Shown here piece by piece: positions 50,438 to 60,785 of a DNA stretch of 64,000 nucleotides. The notes beneath the pieces were generated by a model. That model saw only the letters and a list, made by a program, of their open reading frames with translations. It was not told where the DNA came from and ran no database searches. Source of the DNA: Acinetobacter vivianii. GTDB taxonomy: Bacteria > Pseudomonadota > Gammaproteobacteria > Pseudomonadales > Moraxellaceae. The DNA lies in the NCBI RefSeq assembly GCF_014635885.1, contig NZ_BMDR01000001.1, positions 711,833-775,832 of the forward strand, read 5' to 3'. Made by a program: the position numbers and the translations under genes. Every line of letters starts with the position of its first letter. The stretch's first letter is position 1.

Positions 50438-51451
50438 ATGTCTGAACACCGTAAACCTGAACAGGGTATAAAACTTCGTGGCGCGGAAAAAGTCGCAAGA
50501 ATTCCTGTAAAAGTTATCCCTACGGTTGAAGTACCTCGCAAACCTGACTGGATTCGAGTCAAGATGACCGCTCCAGAAGAAGTTCAGCGTATCAAAACAA
50601 CCTTGCGTTCACAAAAACTGCATACCGTATGTGAAGAAGCTGCTTGCCCTAACCTGCCTGAATGCTTCGGTGGTGGTACAGCAACCTTCATGATCATGGG
50701 CGATATCTGTACCCGTCGCTGTCCATTCTGTGATGTTGCACACGGTCGTCCAAATGCATTGGACCCTGATGAACCGCGTCACATGGCTGAAACCATTTCT
50801 AATCTAGGCTTAAAATATGCCGTGATTACCTCGGTTGACCGTGATGACCTTCTTGATGGTGGTGCTCAACATTTTGTGGACTGTATCAAAGAAGCGCGTG
50901 CATTAAGTCCAAAAACCTTATTGGAAATTCTGGTACCAGACTTCCGTGGTCGTATGGATATCGCCTTACGTATCATGACTGAATGTCCGCCAGATGTATT
51001 CAACCACAATATTGAAACTGTACCTCGTCTTTATAAAGCGATGCGCCCAGGTTCTGACTATCAGCACTCTTTAAACCTGTTAAAAATGTTTAAAGAATAC
51101 TGCCCTGATGTGCCAACCAAATGTGGTTTGATGGTGGGTATCGGTGAAACTGAAGAAGAAGTAATTTCATTACTGGATGATCTTCGTGCACACGATGTGG
51201 ATTACGTGACCATTGGTCAATATCTGCAACCGTCTAAGCAACATGCCCCAATTGACCGTTTTGTTACGCCAGAAGAATTCGAGCGTTATGCTGAACATGG
51301 CCGTAAGCTCGGTTTCAGAAATATCTGGTCTGCGCCAATGGTTCGTTCAAGCTACTTTGCTGATCGTCAATATCATGGTGAACCAGTACCTGCTGTACGT
51401 CGTAAAGCAGATCCTGCCAAGAAAATTGCAGTTCAAGCGATTGAAGCTTAA
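50438..51451 (+). CDS. lipA: Lipoyl synthase
   Basis: 337 residues. The auxiliary cluster cysteines are C65, C70 and C76 ([12 protein letters not shown]), and the radical-SAM cysteines are C91, C95 and C98 (C-T-R-R-C-P-F-C). The C-terminal R-S-S-Y motif ligates the auxiliary cluster. It inserts two sulfurs into octanoyl groups on E2 and H proteins. Alone on the forward strand, with a terminator. The name is shared with the lipase gene at 25.9 kb. Confidence 0.98.
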   Translation: MSEHRKPEQGIKLRGAEKVARIPVKVIPTVEVPRKPDWIRVKMTAPEEVQRIKTTLRSQKLHTVCEEAACPNLPECFGGGTATFMIMGDICTRRCPFCDVAHGRPNALDPDEPRHMAETISNLGLKYAVITSVDRDDLLDGGAQHFVDCIKEARALSPKTLLEILVPDFRGRMDIALRIMTECPPDVFNHNIETVPRLYKAMRPGSDYQHSLNLLKMFKEYCPDVPTKCGLMVGIGETEEEVISLLDDLRAHDVDYVTIGQYLQPSKQHAPIDRFVTPEEFERYAEHGRKLGFRNIWSAPMVRSSYFADRQYHGEPVPAVRRKADPAKKIAVQAIEA

Positions 51452-51470
51452 GGTTTCATAAGGCAATAAA

Positions 51471-51498
51471 AAAACACCACAATCGTGGTGTTTTTTTT
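51471..51498. terminator. Bidirectional terminator between lipoyl synthase and the KAS III gene
   Basis: AAAACACCAC-AATC-GTGGTGTTTTTTTT, 20 bases after the lipA stop codon and 18 bases from the end of the converging gene. Confidence 0.93.
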
Positions 51499-51515
51499 AT
51501 ATTCTAGCCAAAGGC

Positions 51516-52622
51516 TTAAGCAATATGCTTTTGTACCACAATCGAGCCAACTGAATAGCCAGCACCGAAAGAAGAAATCACAGCGAATTCGCCATTATCT
51601 ACCTGTTCACCAGTACGATGCATCGCAATAATAACACCCGCAGATGAAGTATTGGCAAACTCATCCAAGATGATCGGTGCACGCTCAAGATCAGCATCTT
51701 TACCAACAACCAATTTTAAAATCAGTTCATTCATGTTGGCATTGGCTTGATGCAACCAGAAACGCTTGATTTGCTCAGGCGTTAATTCAAGTTTCTCTAA
51801 TTGTGCAGAAATGATTTTTGCAACAAGCGGACAAACTTCTTTAAATACTTTACGACCGTCTTGACGGAACAGTTTGTCATCTACAACCGCGTCTTCACTG
51901 CGATTTAAGAAACCAAAGTTATTACGGATATTATTTGAGAATTGAGTAAACAAATGAATATCTAAAATTTCAAAACCTGATTTTGTTTCAGTTTCTTCAA
52001 TAATTGACGCTGTCGCAACATCACCAAAAATAAAGTGGGCATCACGGGTACGATAATCCAAATGACCAGACGTGATTTCAACATTGAGCAATAACACACG
52101 GCGAGCGCCACATTTCACTGCGTCATACGCTTGCTTCAAACCGAATGTTGCAGCAGAACATGCCACATTCATATCATAAGCATAACCCTGAATCCCAAGT
52201 GCAGACTGAATTTCAATCGCAACTGCAGGATAAGCACGTTGCATGTTTGAACATGCTAAAATCACCACATCGATGTCTTCAGCGGTTACGCCTGCATTTT
52301 CCATCGCCTGTTTTGCAGCAATCACGCCCCACTCTGCTTGAAGTGAAAGCTCATCATTGCTACGTTCCTGCAAACGCGGACGCAAGCGTGTTGGATCTAA
52401 AATACCTGATTTTTCGACTACATAGCGACGTTTAATCCCTGATGCTTTTTCAATAAATTCAGGGCTTGAACCACGTAAAGCCTCGATTTCGCCCGCTTCG
52501 ATTTGAGCTGCGTTATCTTGGTTATATTGTTCTACATAAGCATTTAAACTTTCAACCAACTCTTCATTGGAAATAGATTCGGTTGGGTGAAATAACCCAG
52601 TACCTGTTATACGGATGCCCAT
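51516..52622 (-). CDS. Beta-ketoacyl-ACP synthase III (FabH-like)
   Basis: 368 residues, longer than E. coli FabH (317). The catalytic triad is intact: C155 in N-V-A-C-S-A-A, H in L-H-Q-A-N, and N in F-A-N-T-S-S-A. An N-terminal stretch of about 45 residues ([14 protein letters not shown]...) and [10 protein letters not shown] place it in the branch found in Pseudomonas/Acinetobacter that starts fatty-acid synthesis from acyl-CoA or handles special substrates. Whether it is the main FabH or a secondary one (acyl-CoA shunt or secondary metabolism) cannot be told. AGGAG precedes the ATG. Confidence 0.88.
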   Translation of the reverse strand: MGIRITGTGLFHPTESISNEELVESLNAYVEQYNQDNAAQIEAGEIEALRGSSPEFIEKASGIKRRYVVEKSGILDPTRLRPRLQERSNDELSLQAEWGVIAAKQAMENAGVTAEDIDVVILACSNMQRAYPAVAIEIQSALGIQGYAYDMNVACSAATFGLKQAYDAVKCGARRVLLLNVEITSGHLDYRTRDAHFIFGDVATASIIEETETKSGFEILDIHLFTQFSNNIRNNFGFLNRSEDAVVDDKLFRQDGRKVFKEVCPLVAKIISAQLEKLELTPEQIKRFWLHQANANMNELILKLVVGKDADLERAPIILDEFANTSSAGVIIAMHRTGEQVDNGEFAVISSFGAGYSVGSIVVQKHIA

Positions 52623-52667
52623 GTAAAACTCCTGTAAAGAATGCTTCTAACTTTCATATTTCTCAGT

Positions 52668-55600
52668 TTAACCGATTGCTAATCGATCCCATAGTTTTTG
52701 TAATCTAGTTGGTGAAATAGGCAGCTTTGTTTTCATCGGTTGAGAAAACAAGGAAATTCTGAGTTCTTCCAACATCAAATACAATTCTTTGATTTTAGGA
52801 TCTTTTTTAAATTTAAATACTTTGTCCATCCATGGATCGACATCATCAATTGCAGCAAGATCACGTTGTAGATTATTTGGCAATCGGTCTAAACGCAATA
52901 GCAGTGCTTTCAAATAACGCGGGTATTCCTGCCAAATCTCAGGTGACTGACTATAAACAAAGTCTGCCAACGACATTAAATCAAGCTGATCTTCAATATC
53001 ATCCACACTGCGGCCAAAGATACTTTGATCGAGCACCAGCAATTCACGGCGAATTTGCTGCCATTGGGTAAATATTTCAGTTAAATCAGCCAATGTCTGT
53101 TGACCATTTGCTAAAAACTTCTTTTTGGTCTCAGTCAATAACTGTTGAAACTCATCGGCATTTTTTGGCAGTTCCTGAATCGAAACCTGTAAGGTTGCAT
53201 AAACCAGCATTTGTTCCAGTTTTGCCCGTTCACCTAAAGGCGAATAAGCCAAAGCCAGCGGCTTGGAAATCTGCTTTTTCAATTGACGGATTAAATCGCC
53301 CAACTGCATATGCACCAGTCGAATCACCCCTTCACGATGTTGCTTGATCGCTTCATCCTGATCATTGAAGGTTTGAATCACCACACCTGACTCATCTTTC
53401 GCATCCAGCTCGGCAAACAGCTTGGTTGGCACCAACGCTTGATATTGCTTGACCACGACACCCGTGACTTTTTGCGAAGCTTCAAAAATAAAGTTGTCAG
53501 GGAAGGTTTTGAATTCACCTTTTTGCTGTTTCACTGGGCGATGGGTTTCAACACGACAGCGTGCTTTTAGCTCATCCAGATCACGCCCTTGTGCAATCAA
53601 TTTGCCTTTTTCATCCAGCACCTTAATAAAAGGCACCAGATACTGGTCAATACGCTCAAAAGAAAAATCTTTTTCCGTAATCTGCTCACCACGCAAAGCA
53701 AAAGCCAGATAACTAAACAGATGTTCACGTAAATGCGTTGCATCTACGCCCTGCATTAGCTTTCTCGCAGTATCAGGAATTGGCACCAGATTACGGCGCT
53801 TATCTTTAGGTAAAGCCTTCAGTAATGCTTCGATCAAGTCTTGACGCCAGCCTGGAATTCCCCATGACCATTGCTTTTCATCGACTTGCGGTAATGCCTG
53901 TACAGGAATCTTAACCGTTGCACCATCTTCATCATGGCTTGGGTCAAATCGATAGCTAGCAGCCAAGCGCAATTGCCCATTATGCAAATAGTCTGGAAAT
54001 TGTTGCGTGGTCGGACGATCATTCATCCATAACGCATTATCTTCGACAAATAGATAACGTGGCTGATCAGGTTCGACGGTTGCACGCCAATCTTCAAAAC
54101 TACGACGGCTGGCAATTTCCTCAGGCACTTTCGCTGCATAAAACTGATAAATGGTTTCTTCATCCACCACTAAATCACGACGACGCAGCTTATCTTCAAC
54201 GCGCTCAACTTCTTCAAGTTTAAGGAGGTTGTGTTTTAAAAATGGCGGTGTAATTCCAAGATTACCAGTAGTCAAAGCATCACGTAAAAAGATTTCATGT
54301 GCTGCAGGCTGATCGACCTTTTCAAAGTTGATCAAACGCTTCGGCTCAATGATTAAACCAAACAGCGAAATCTGTGCATAGGCATTCACAATACCCGCTT
54401 TCTTTGACCAATGCGGTTCAAAATAGTGGTACTTCAATAAATCACGCGCAGCTAATAAAATCCATTCAGGATCAATTTTTGCCAAAGTACGCAGATAGAC
54501 CTGAGAGGTTTCGACCATCTCAAATGCCATGACCCAAGCGGTATTGGTTTTATGCAAGGTACTGGCTGGGAACACTTTGGCTTTCTGCTGGCGTACTGCC
54601 ATAAAGGTATTACGTTCATCGGTTTTATTGGCAATGAATGAAAGTAAACCAGTCAGTAAAGCGCGGTGTAAATTTTCATAATTGGCGCCCTTTTCATTAA
54701 AACTCAGTTTTAATCCTTCTGCCAACTCGACTAATTGCTGATGGGTCTGTTTCCATTCACGCAAACGCAACCAGCTTAAAAAATGCTGACGTGCAAATTG
54801 ACGGCGCTTATTTTCCGTCTGCGTATCCGGGCTGGTTTGTATCGTATTCCAGAGCTTTAAATAGAATAAAAAGTCTGAATCCGCTTCTTTGAATAAAGCA
54901 TGCTTCTGATCGGCCTGCATTTGTTTATCGGCAGGACGTTCACGCGGATCTTGAATTGCCAAGGCACTGACAATAATCAACGTTTCTTTGAGTACGCCAA
55001 AATGTGCCCCACCGATAATCATACGAGCTAAACGCGGATCAATCGGCATACGTGCCATCATCTGACCGACTTTGGTCAAATCATTCTTGCGCTCACTCAG
55101 TGCACCCAATTCGATCAGCAGTTTACGACCATCATTGACCAAACGAAAATCAGGTGGCTCGATAAAATCAAAATCTTCAAGACTACCTAAACCAAGGCTT
55201 TGCATTTGCAAAATCACAGAGGCCAAGTTGGTTCGTTTAATTTCTGGCTCGGTAAACTCAGGACGGCTTAAAAAGTCTTCTTCACTATATAAGCGAATAC
55301 ACACACCCGCCGCAATACGACCACAACGACCTTTACGCTGGTTAGCAGCAGCCTGTGAAATTGCCTCAATTGGAAGACGTTGAACCCGCGAACGATAGTT
55401 ATAACGCGAAATACGTGCAAAACCGCTATCAATCACATAGCGAATATTCGGAACTGTCAGTGCCGTTTCCGCCACGTTGGTCGCAATAATAATGCGGCGA
55501 CCTTTACCGCTTGGACTGAAAATCTTTTGCTGTTCAGCCAGTGCCAAACGTGCATATAAAGGCAACACTTCGGTATGACGAGGGCCATACTTTTGTAAGG

Positions 55601-56522
55601 TTTCCTGTAATTCACGAATTTCCTGTTCCGTACTGGCGAAAACCAAAATATCAGCATATTCAGGATGACCTTTGCTTTCCGCATCAGCAAAACATTCTTC
55701 AACAGCTTGTACTACGGCACGCGGTAAATTTTCTTCAAAGTCATCAAACTCATCATCGTCACTGCCAACGATGCTCAGTTCTGAAATTGGACGATAACGC
55801 ACTTCAACAGGAAAACTACGACCTTCGACTTCAAAAATCGGTGCGTCATAGAAATACTGGCTGAAGCGATTTACATCTAGCGTTGCTGAAGTGACGATCA
55901 CTTTTAAATCAGGGCGCTTCGGTAAAAGCTGCTTGAGATAACCCATGATAAAGTCAATATTGAGTGAGCGCTCATGTGCCTCATCAATAATGATGGTGTC
56001 GTACTTTGATAAGAACCGGTCATTGGTCAGCTCAGCCAACAAGATACCATCGGTCATCAAACGAACAATCGAGTCTTGTGAGCCCTGCTCATTAAAACGG
56101 ATTTTAAAACCGATTGATTCACCGAGTTTTTCACCGACCTCTTCAGCAATACGCTGCGAAACACTACGCGCAGCCAGACGACGTGGCTGGGTGTGACCAA
56201 TCATACCCGTAAGACCACGCCCTGCTAGCATGGCAATTTGTGGAAGCTGTGTGGTTTTACCCGAACCCGTTTCACCCGCTACAATAATGACCTGATGTTT
56301 TTGAATCGCTTCAATCAAACGATCTGCATATTGGGTAACAGGTAAATCCTGATTGAGTTTAATCGTGGGGAGACGTGCAAGGCGTTGCTTGACCTTGTGG
56401 TTAGACTGTTCAAACAGTTTTTCGATGTCTGCTGGTTGTGTTTTTTTATCTTTGCGCAGTCGATTTAAACGGTGACGGTCACGTGCCATAACCAATTGAT
56501 CTACATTTAAATGACTCTGCAC
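52668..56522 (-). CDS. hrpA: ATP-dependent RNA helicase HrpA
   Basis: 1,284 residues, as in E. coli HrpA (1,300). DEAH-box motifs: Walker A G-E-T-G-S-G-K-T-T at 83-91, D-E-A-H, S-A-T, and Q-R-K-G-R-C-G-R. The helicase core is followed by the HA2/OB-fold module and a long HrpA-specific C-terminal region (DUF3418). HrpA resolves stalled ribosomes in E. coli (established for the family). Start is a GTG at 56522 with GGAAAG upstream; a later ATG (residue 12) is an alternative. Confidence 0.94.
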   Translation of the reverse strand: MQSHLNVDQLVMARDRHRLNRLRKDKKTQPADIEKLFEQSNHKVKQRLARLPTIKLNQDLPVTQYADRLIEAIQKHQVIIVAGETGSGKTTQLPQIAMLAGRGLTGMIGHTQPRRLAARSVSQRIAEEVGEKLGESIGFKIRFNEQGSQDSIVRLMTDGILLAELTNDRFLSKYDTIIIDEAHERSLNIDFIMGYLKQLLPKRPDLKVIVTSATLDVNRFSQYFYDAPIFEVEGRSFPVEVRYRPISELSIVGSDDDEFDDFEENLPRAVVQAVEECFADAESKGHPEYADILVFASTEQEIRELQETLQKYGPRHTEVLPLYARLALAEQQKIFSPSGKGRRIIIATNVAETALTVPNIRYVIDSGFARISRYNYRSRVQRLPIEAISQAAANQRKGRCGRIAAGVCIRLYSEEDFLSRPEFTEPEIKRTNLASVILQMQSLGLGSLEDFDFIEPPDFRLVNDGRKLLIELGALSERKNDLTKVGQMMARMPIDPRLARMIIGGAHFGVLKETLIIVSALAIQDPRERPADKQMQADQKHALFKEADSDFLFYLKLWNTIQTSPDTQTENKRRQFARQHFLSWLRLREWKQTHQQLVELAEGLKLSFNEKGANYENLHRALLTGLLSFIANKTDERNTFMAVRQQKAKVFPASTLHKTNTAWVMAFEMVETSQVYLRTLAKIDPEWILLAARDLLKYHYFEPHWSKKAGIVNAYAQISLFGLIIEPKRLINFEKVDQPAAHEIFLRDALTTGNLGITPPFLKHNLLKLEEVERVEDKLRRRDLVVDEETIYQFYAAKVPEEIASRRSFEDWRATVEPDQPRYLFVEDNALWMNDRPTTQQFPDYLHNGQLRLAASYRFDPSHDEDGATVKIPVQALPQVDEKQWSWGIPGWRQDLIEALLKALPKDKRRNLVPIPDTARKLMQGVDATHLREHLFSYLAFALRGEQITEKDFSFERIDQYLVPFIKVLDEKGKLIAQGRDLDELKARCRVETHRPVKQQKGEFKTFPDNFIFEASQKVTGVVVKQYQALVPTKLFAELDAKDESGVVIQTFNDQDEAIKQHREGVIRLVHMQLGDLIRQLKKQISKPLALAYSPLGERAKLEQMLVYATLQVSIQELPKNADEFQQLLTETKKKFLANGQQTLADLTEIFTQWQQIRRELLVLDQSIFGRSVDDIEDQLDLMSLADFVYSQSPEIWQEYPRYLKALLLRLDRLPNNLQRDLAAIDDVDPWMDKVFKFKKDPKIKELYLMLEELRISLFSQPMKTKLPISPTRLQKLWDRLAIG

Positions 56523-56636
56523 TGAACAGCTTTCCTGAAAAATAAACTAATCGGCTATTTTACGCCTTAAAGCCTTGCTATGCAAAGAAACTGCATCAAT
56601 CTCCTGCTGATCTTGATACAGTCCCCTCCATTCAGC

Positions 56637-57845
56637 TTAGGGTTTCGGTGACTGGTCGAAGTGTTTCCGAAAGCGTTTGACATATTTTTTAAACGGCCAA
56701 GTGAACTGTTTCACAAAACTATTCGGGATTTTATAGCCCACTGTCCCATAAACACTTGCCAGATGATTCGGCATATACACACTTTTAAACAGCACATCAT
56801 AAAATGGGATAAATGCTGCATAATTCTTGTCAATCGCAGGTTTTTCAGATGAATGATGCCAATGATGGAATTCAGGTGTAGCAATCAACCAGCGTAAATA
56901 CGGGAAACAGAAACGTACATTGGAATGAATAAAAATTGCGTGAAATGAAATAAAAATCAGATAGGCAAATACGGCAGACGTATGGAAACCTAATAAAAAT
57001 ATCGGCAAGGTTGCAATAAAGCGGGTCATCAACACTTCAACCACATGCAACCGTGAAGAAGCCAGCCAGTCCATATATTCCGTAGAATGATGAATGGCAT
57101 GGAAACGCCACAAGAAATTGACCTCATGCATGGCGCGATGTAGCCAGTACACCACGAAATCCACCACAATCAGCAATTCAATAAACTGCAACCAGATTGG
57201 CTGCGCCTGCACATAAGGTACGATCGGGTTATTCGGCAAATGAGTAATCCAGTACTGGATCGGCATTACAGTTAAAAAGCTAAATAGTTGAATGCCGATA
57301 TGACTGAACATAAAATATTTCATATCCGTCACCCAGCCGACTCTCAGGATTTTCTGTTCGGGATTTTTGGCAAAAAAACCTTCCAGAGGAATAAAAATCA
57401 GCGCCAGAATCACCAGCGTAAGAACAAAATAATCAATTCCTGCATAAAAAGGCACGCTGGGTAACATCGGCGCCTTGATCACACCACAACCTAAAACCGC
57501 AGCGACCAGAGCAAAACATAAACCATAAAAGCCATAGCGGTTCTGACGAATAATGGAACTAAACGCGCCAAAACCAACACTCAGAATGATGCCGCCCATG
57601 AGGCTAAAATAAAATACATCATAATTTTTTGCGTAAAATGGTCGTAACTCAGGTGTGGTCATCACCGAAGGAAACAGAAAACACAATGCACCAAATAGGC
57701 AAAGTAGGCCTAAAGACAGGGAAATAAACGCACTAATTTTTCCCAAGCCCGCATTGAGTTCCAGATTTTCAAATTTAGCTCTTAATTGATCAGTCATTGT
57801 CGGTATAAATTTCACTCTGGATGCCAGCACATCATGCTGATGCAT
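56637..57845 (-). CDS. Sterol desaturase/fatty acid hydroxylase-superfamily membrane protein
   Basis: Up to 402 residues; starting at the in-frame ATG at 57797 would give 386, and neither start has a clear Shine-Dalgarno. Several membrane helices precede the di-iron histidine cluster: H-R-A-M-H-E (HxxxH), H-A-I-H-H-S (HxxHH), then H-H-W-H-H downstream. That is the ERG3/FA hydroxylase superfamily. Substrate is unknown; possibilities include hydroxylating membrane lipids or, as for alkylglycerol monooxygenase relatives, ether lipids. It is alone on the reverse strand after hrpA's upstream region. Confidence 0.85.
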   Translation of the reverse strand: MHQHDVLASRVKFIPTMTDQLRAKFENLELNAGLGKISAFISLSLGLLCLFGALCFLFPSVMTTPELRPFYAKNYDVFYFSLMGGIILSVGFGAFSSIIRQNRYGFYGLCFALVAAVLGCGVIKAPMLPSVPFYAGIDYFVLTLVILALIFIPLEGFFAKNPEQKILRVGWVTDMKYFMFSHIGIQLFSFLTVMPIQYWITHLPNNPIVPYVQAQPIWLQFIELLIVVDFVVYWLHRAMHEVNFLWRFHAIHHSTEYMDWLASSRLHVVEVLMTRFIATLPIFLLGFHTSAVFAYLIFISFHAIFIHSNVRFCFPYLRWLIATPEFHHWHHSSEKPAIDKNYAAFIPFYDVLFKSVYMPNHLASVYGTVGYKIPNSFVKQFTWPFKKYVKRFRKHFDQSPKP

Positions 57846-58390
57846 ATCACATTATAATTTTTCTCAAATAGATACTATTTAGTATTTCAAAGAGTTACAG
57901 CTCATTTTAGACAAACACTTATTGAACCACAAGATCAATCTATGATCGGCTTCCTGTCTTGGCAGCTATTCCTATTCTTAACTCAACAACAAGAACATAA
58001 ATACATAACATTTTGTGCAGTTTCATCTCTTTCGTGTCTATATCCTTCATTCTCTAAAGCATCCGTAAATATTGGAGAAAGTTTAAGCGTATATCTTGGT
58101 TTTTTATATATTTTTAGATTTTTTCAATTTTACCCTTGAATTTTAACAGCGTAGACTTCATGTTGTTATGCACATTAGTTTTCAGATGTTTTGTCATGTT
58201 TGCTTCATTTTTATGTCGTCAAATAGAGCAGAAATCTTTGGGTGAAAGTCGTTTTGATTGAGTTATTCAATTTTCCGATTTTAGTCATGTAAAAATACTA
58301 TTTCCCCAATAACTAAAAATTATTTATTCTAGACCTCGTAAACAAGTAAGGCGTTAGCCTCTCAATAAAACCTCAATCATGGAGACAATG
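57846..58390. other. Intergenic region before ahpC with small palindromes
   Basis: About 540 bases between the desaturase-type gene and ahpC. It holds a perfect palindrome ATACTA-TT-TAGTAT at 57872-57885, about 27 bases upstream of the desaturase start, and GATCA-ATCTA-TGATC at 57933-57947. The ahpC side carries ATTGA-GTTAT-TCAAT near 58257-58271. No OxyR box of the classic ATAG-N7-CTAT form could be read with confidence. A 65-codon forward ORF at 57942 has no ribosome binding site and looks spurious. Confidence 0.5.
57872..57885. promoter_or_regulatory. Perfect palindrome upstream of the desaturase-type gene
   Basis: ATACTA-TT-TAGTAT, a 14-base perfect palindrome located 27 bases before the longer of the two possible starts. 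AT-rich DNA makes such palindromes fairly common, so this is a candidate only. Confidence 0.3.
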
Positions 58391-58954
58391 ATGAGCTTAA
58401 TTAATACTGAAGTTAAACCATTTAAAGCAACTGCGTACCACAACGGTCAATTTGTTGACGTATCTGAAGCAGATCTTAAAGGCAAATGGTCTGTTGTATT
58501 CTTCTACCCAGCTGACTTTACTTTCGTATGTCCAACTGAGTTAGGCGACCTTGCTGACAACTATGCTGAATTCCAAAAATTAGGCGTTGAAATCTATGGC
58601 GTGTCTACTGACACTCACTTCACGCACAAAGCTTGGCACGACACTTCAGACGTTATTGGTAAAATCCAATACCCATTGATCGGCGATCCAACTTGGACGC
58701 TTTCTAAAAACTTCGACGTATTAATCGAAGCTGCTGGTCTTGCTGACCGTGGTACTTTCGTAATCGATCCAGAAGGCAAAATCCAAATCGTTGAAATCAA
58801 CGCTGGTGGTATCGGCCGTGACGCATCTGAACTTCTTCGTAAAGTAAAAGCTGCTCAATACGTTCACGCTCACCCAGGTGAAGTTTGCCCAGCTAAATGG
58901 AAAGAAGGCGAAGCTACACTTGCTCCATCTATCGACTTAGTTGGTAAAATCTAA
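58391..58954 (+). CDS. ahpC: Alkyl hydroperoxide reductase, peroxiredoxin subunit C
   Basis: 187 residues from the third of three close ATGs (GGAGA sits six bases before it), the same length as E. coli AhpC. Peroxidatic cysteine C47 is in F-V-C-P-T-E, and resolving cysteine C166 is in E-V-C-P-A-K-W, so it is a typical 2-Cys peroxiredoxin that forms decamers. It destroys alkyl hydroperoxides, and AhpF reduces it. AhpF lies 4 kb away in this window on the same strand, not adjacent, with the alkane genes in between. Confidence 0.97.
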   Translation: MSLINTEVKPFKATAYHNGQFVDVSEADLKGKWSVVFFYPADFTFVCPTELGDLADNYAEFQKLGVEIYGVSTDTHFTHKAWHDTSDVIGKIQYPLIGDPTWTLSKNFDVLIEAAGLADRGTFVIDPEGKIQIVEINAGGIGRDASELLRKVKAAQYVHAHPGEVCPAKWKEGEATLAPSIDLVGKI

Positions 58955-58980
58955 TTATTTAGATTAGACCCAATGGTCAG

Positions 58981-59010
58981 AAACCACCCTTTTTAGGGTG
59001 GTTTCTTTTT
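58981..59010 (+). terminator. Terminator after ahpC
   Basis: AAACCACCCT-TTTT-AGGGTGGTTT then CTTTTT, 27 bases past the stop codon. Confidence 0.9.
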
Positions 59011-59207
59011 ATTTGCCTTCTTTAAAAATACCCCCTTACTCCCGCCTAAATTTTATAGCTAATTTTTTACAATTCTTATACTTATAAGTTTATAGCCAGC
59101 TTCATTTATCAATTGTCAGACGGTTGGAGTTAGAGTACTGTCAATTCATGGAACACCAGAGTTGTTAAATATGTACTAAAAGATCAAATCAATATGGGGA
59201 CGAATAT

Positions 59208-59417
59208 ATGGAAAAATCTGTTGTTGTAACCTCTTGGAAATACGATGTTTCTTCACGCTATTTAAAAATCTTTTATAGCAATGGCTCAGGCGAGCTTTAC
59301 CATCCCGTTCCAGAGTTTATTTACAATAACTTGCTTCGCACCAATGATAAAACGGCCTTTGTGCATAAATATCTTGAATTTGATCTGCATTTTAAACGAC
59401 TCTGTATTTCAGCTTAA
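59208..59417 (+). CDS. KTSC-domain protein
   Basis: 69 residues. The chain V-V-V-T-S-W-K-Y-D-V-S-S-R-Y-L-K-I-F-Y-S-N-G, then Y-H-P-V-P-E-F-I-Y-N-N-L-L, fits the small beta-rich KTSC domain, which accompanies lysyl-tRNA synthetase-like and ParB-like proteins elsewhere. The function is unknown. A good terminator shared with alkM follows. Confidence 0.72.
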   Translation: MEKSVVVTSWKYDVSSRYLKIFYSNGSGELYHPVPEFIYNNLLRTNDKTAFVHKYLEFDLHFKRLCISA

Positions 59418-59423
59418 AGCATA

Positions 59424-59453
59424 AAAAAATCAGCCCTTATGGGCTGATCTGTT
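59424..59453. terminator. Bidirectional terminator between the KTSC gene and alkM
   Basis: AAAAAATCAGCCC-TTAT-GGGCTGAT, then CTGTTATTT on the forward side and a T run on the reverse strand. Confidence 0.88.
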
Positions 59454-59470
59454 ATTTAGCGTTGGCTCAT

Positions 59471-60664
59471 TTAAGCCACATCTTGCTGCTCAGTGTATTT
59501 GTCTAACATCTTCTGCTTGGCCTCGGGATATACATTAATTCTATCCAAGTTGCCTAGATAGTGCTGCACCACACGATCATCCATAATTTTTGACCACCAT
59601 GATGGAATAAATGCGGGCAAAATCATTGCACCATACCCTGCTGGTAATTGCGGCGCATCTTCAAAGTGGCGTAAGGTCTGAAAGCTTCGGGTTGGATTAG
59701 CATGATGATCAGAGTGGCGCTGTAATTGGTATAAGAACAAATTGGTCACCACATTATTATTGTTCCAGCTATGCTCAGGCAACGTCCTTTCGTATTGACC
59801 ATTGGCCTTTTTCTCACGCTTCAAACCATAGTGTTCAATATAATTTACCGACTCAAACAAGGTTATCGCATAAGCCGCTTGCGTCAGTTGAAAAGGCACA
59901 GAACGCAGACCAAATTTACTCAGCATCGCCGCATGGTACACAGCCGACATTGCCCAACCATGAATCAACTCATTTTCCTTACAGAAAAAAGGCAATTTCT
60001 TACGCTCTAAGCGGTTCTTTTCAATCTCGATCGCCGATTTAAAGCTGCCAACCACAGTACGTGGTAAAAATTTCCAGAAGCTTTCACCAAATTGTGACGA
60101 TGCAGGATCTTCAGGTGTCGCAACACGACGATGATGCCCATAAGGATGTTCTATTCGGAAATGGTTATAGCCCGATGGCGCTAAAGCCAAATGCGAAAGA
60201 TAGTGTTCCAGACGCCCTGTTTTATGGCTCAATTCATGTGCGGTATTAATCGCAATGCCATTGACCATGCCCACCAAGGTTCCCAATAACACCTGATCCG
60301 CGACTGGGGTATCTTTACGACTGGCAAGATAAGCCCCATAAAGATTTGCAGCGTATTGCAGTGGAATATACAGTTTCACAATTCGTGCGTAATACGGATC
60401 AGCTTCAAGACCTGCAATCGCCTCTACGGGTGGGTTTTCCGTATCTTCACCAATGAATTTATCCAGCGTTGGAATGACGCCATGTAAAAACAGCGGGCCA
60501 AATGAAGCAAAGAATTTTTTAGTTTTTTTCGGACCAAACTGGTAACCCGCCAAACCACTCATGGCAATCGCTGGAACAGCCAAACCCAATAACCACAAAT
60601 GACGTTTTTTATCTTTAAATGTTGTCGTTGCTTGCGCTACATCAAGCTGAGTATGCATATTCAT
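59471..60664 (-). CDS. alkM: Alkane 1-monooxygenase (AlkB/AlkM integral-membrane hydroxylase)
   Basis: About 397 residues from the ATG at 60664 (GAGGG seven bases before). Several membrane helices surround the eight-histidine di-iron boxes: H-E-L-S-H-K (box 1), H-x-x-G-H-H-R-R (box 2) and L-Q-R-H-S-D-H-H (box 3), plus N-Y-I-E-H-Y-G-L, the extra motif of alkane hydroxylases. It oxidises n-alkanes to 1-alkanols with rubredoxin as electron donor; neither rubredoxin nor its reductase is adjacent. Divergent from its likely regulator alkR, with tandem repeats in between. Confidence 0.97.
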   Translation of the reverse strand: MNMHTQLDVAQATTTFKDKKRHLWLLGLAVPAIAMSGLAGYQFGPKKTKKFFASFGPLFLHGVIPTLDKFIGEDTENPPVEAIAGLEADPYYARIVKLYIPLQYAANLYGAYLASRKDTPVADQVLLGTLVGMVNGIAINTAHELSHKTGRLEHYLSHLALAPSGYNHFRIEHPYGHHRRVATPEDPASSQFGESFWKFLPRTVVGSFKSAIEIEKNRLERKKLPFFCKENELIHGWAMSAVYHAAMLSKFGLRSVPFQLTQAAYAITLFESVNYIEHYGLKREKKANGQYERTLPEHSWNNNNVVTNLFLYQLQRHSDHHANPTRSFQTLRHFEDAPQLPAGYGAMILPAFIPSWWSKIMDDRVVQHYLGNLDRINVYPEAKQKMLDKYTEQQDVA

Positions 60665-60730
60665 TAGAATTCCCTCAATCAAACACATCTGTTTTGCTTA
60701 AATTGATTGTGTCCTTTTGCAGCAACCCTA

Positions 60731-60770
60731 TATTATCATTTTAAGACTTGCTATTATCATTTTAAGACTT
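60731..60770. repeat. Two identical 19-bp direct repeats (AlkR operator candidate)
   Basis: TATTATCATTTTAAGACTT occurs at 60731-60749 and 60752-60770, a period of 21 bases, i.e. two turns of the helix. This is the spacing an AraC-type dimer uses for direct-repeat sites. The pair lies between alkM (start 60664) and alkR (start 60786) and on the alkM side reads up to its likely promoter (GATAATATAG). Confidence 0.8.
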
Positions 60771-60785
60771 TACTGAGTTTTTATT

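Noticed and set aside
57942..58139. 65-codon forward ORF upstream of ahpC, hydrophobic at the start.
   Set aside because: No ribosome binding site and Phe/Leu-rich sequence of the type given by AT-rich DNA; no conserved feature.
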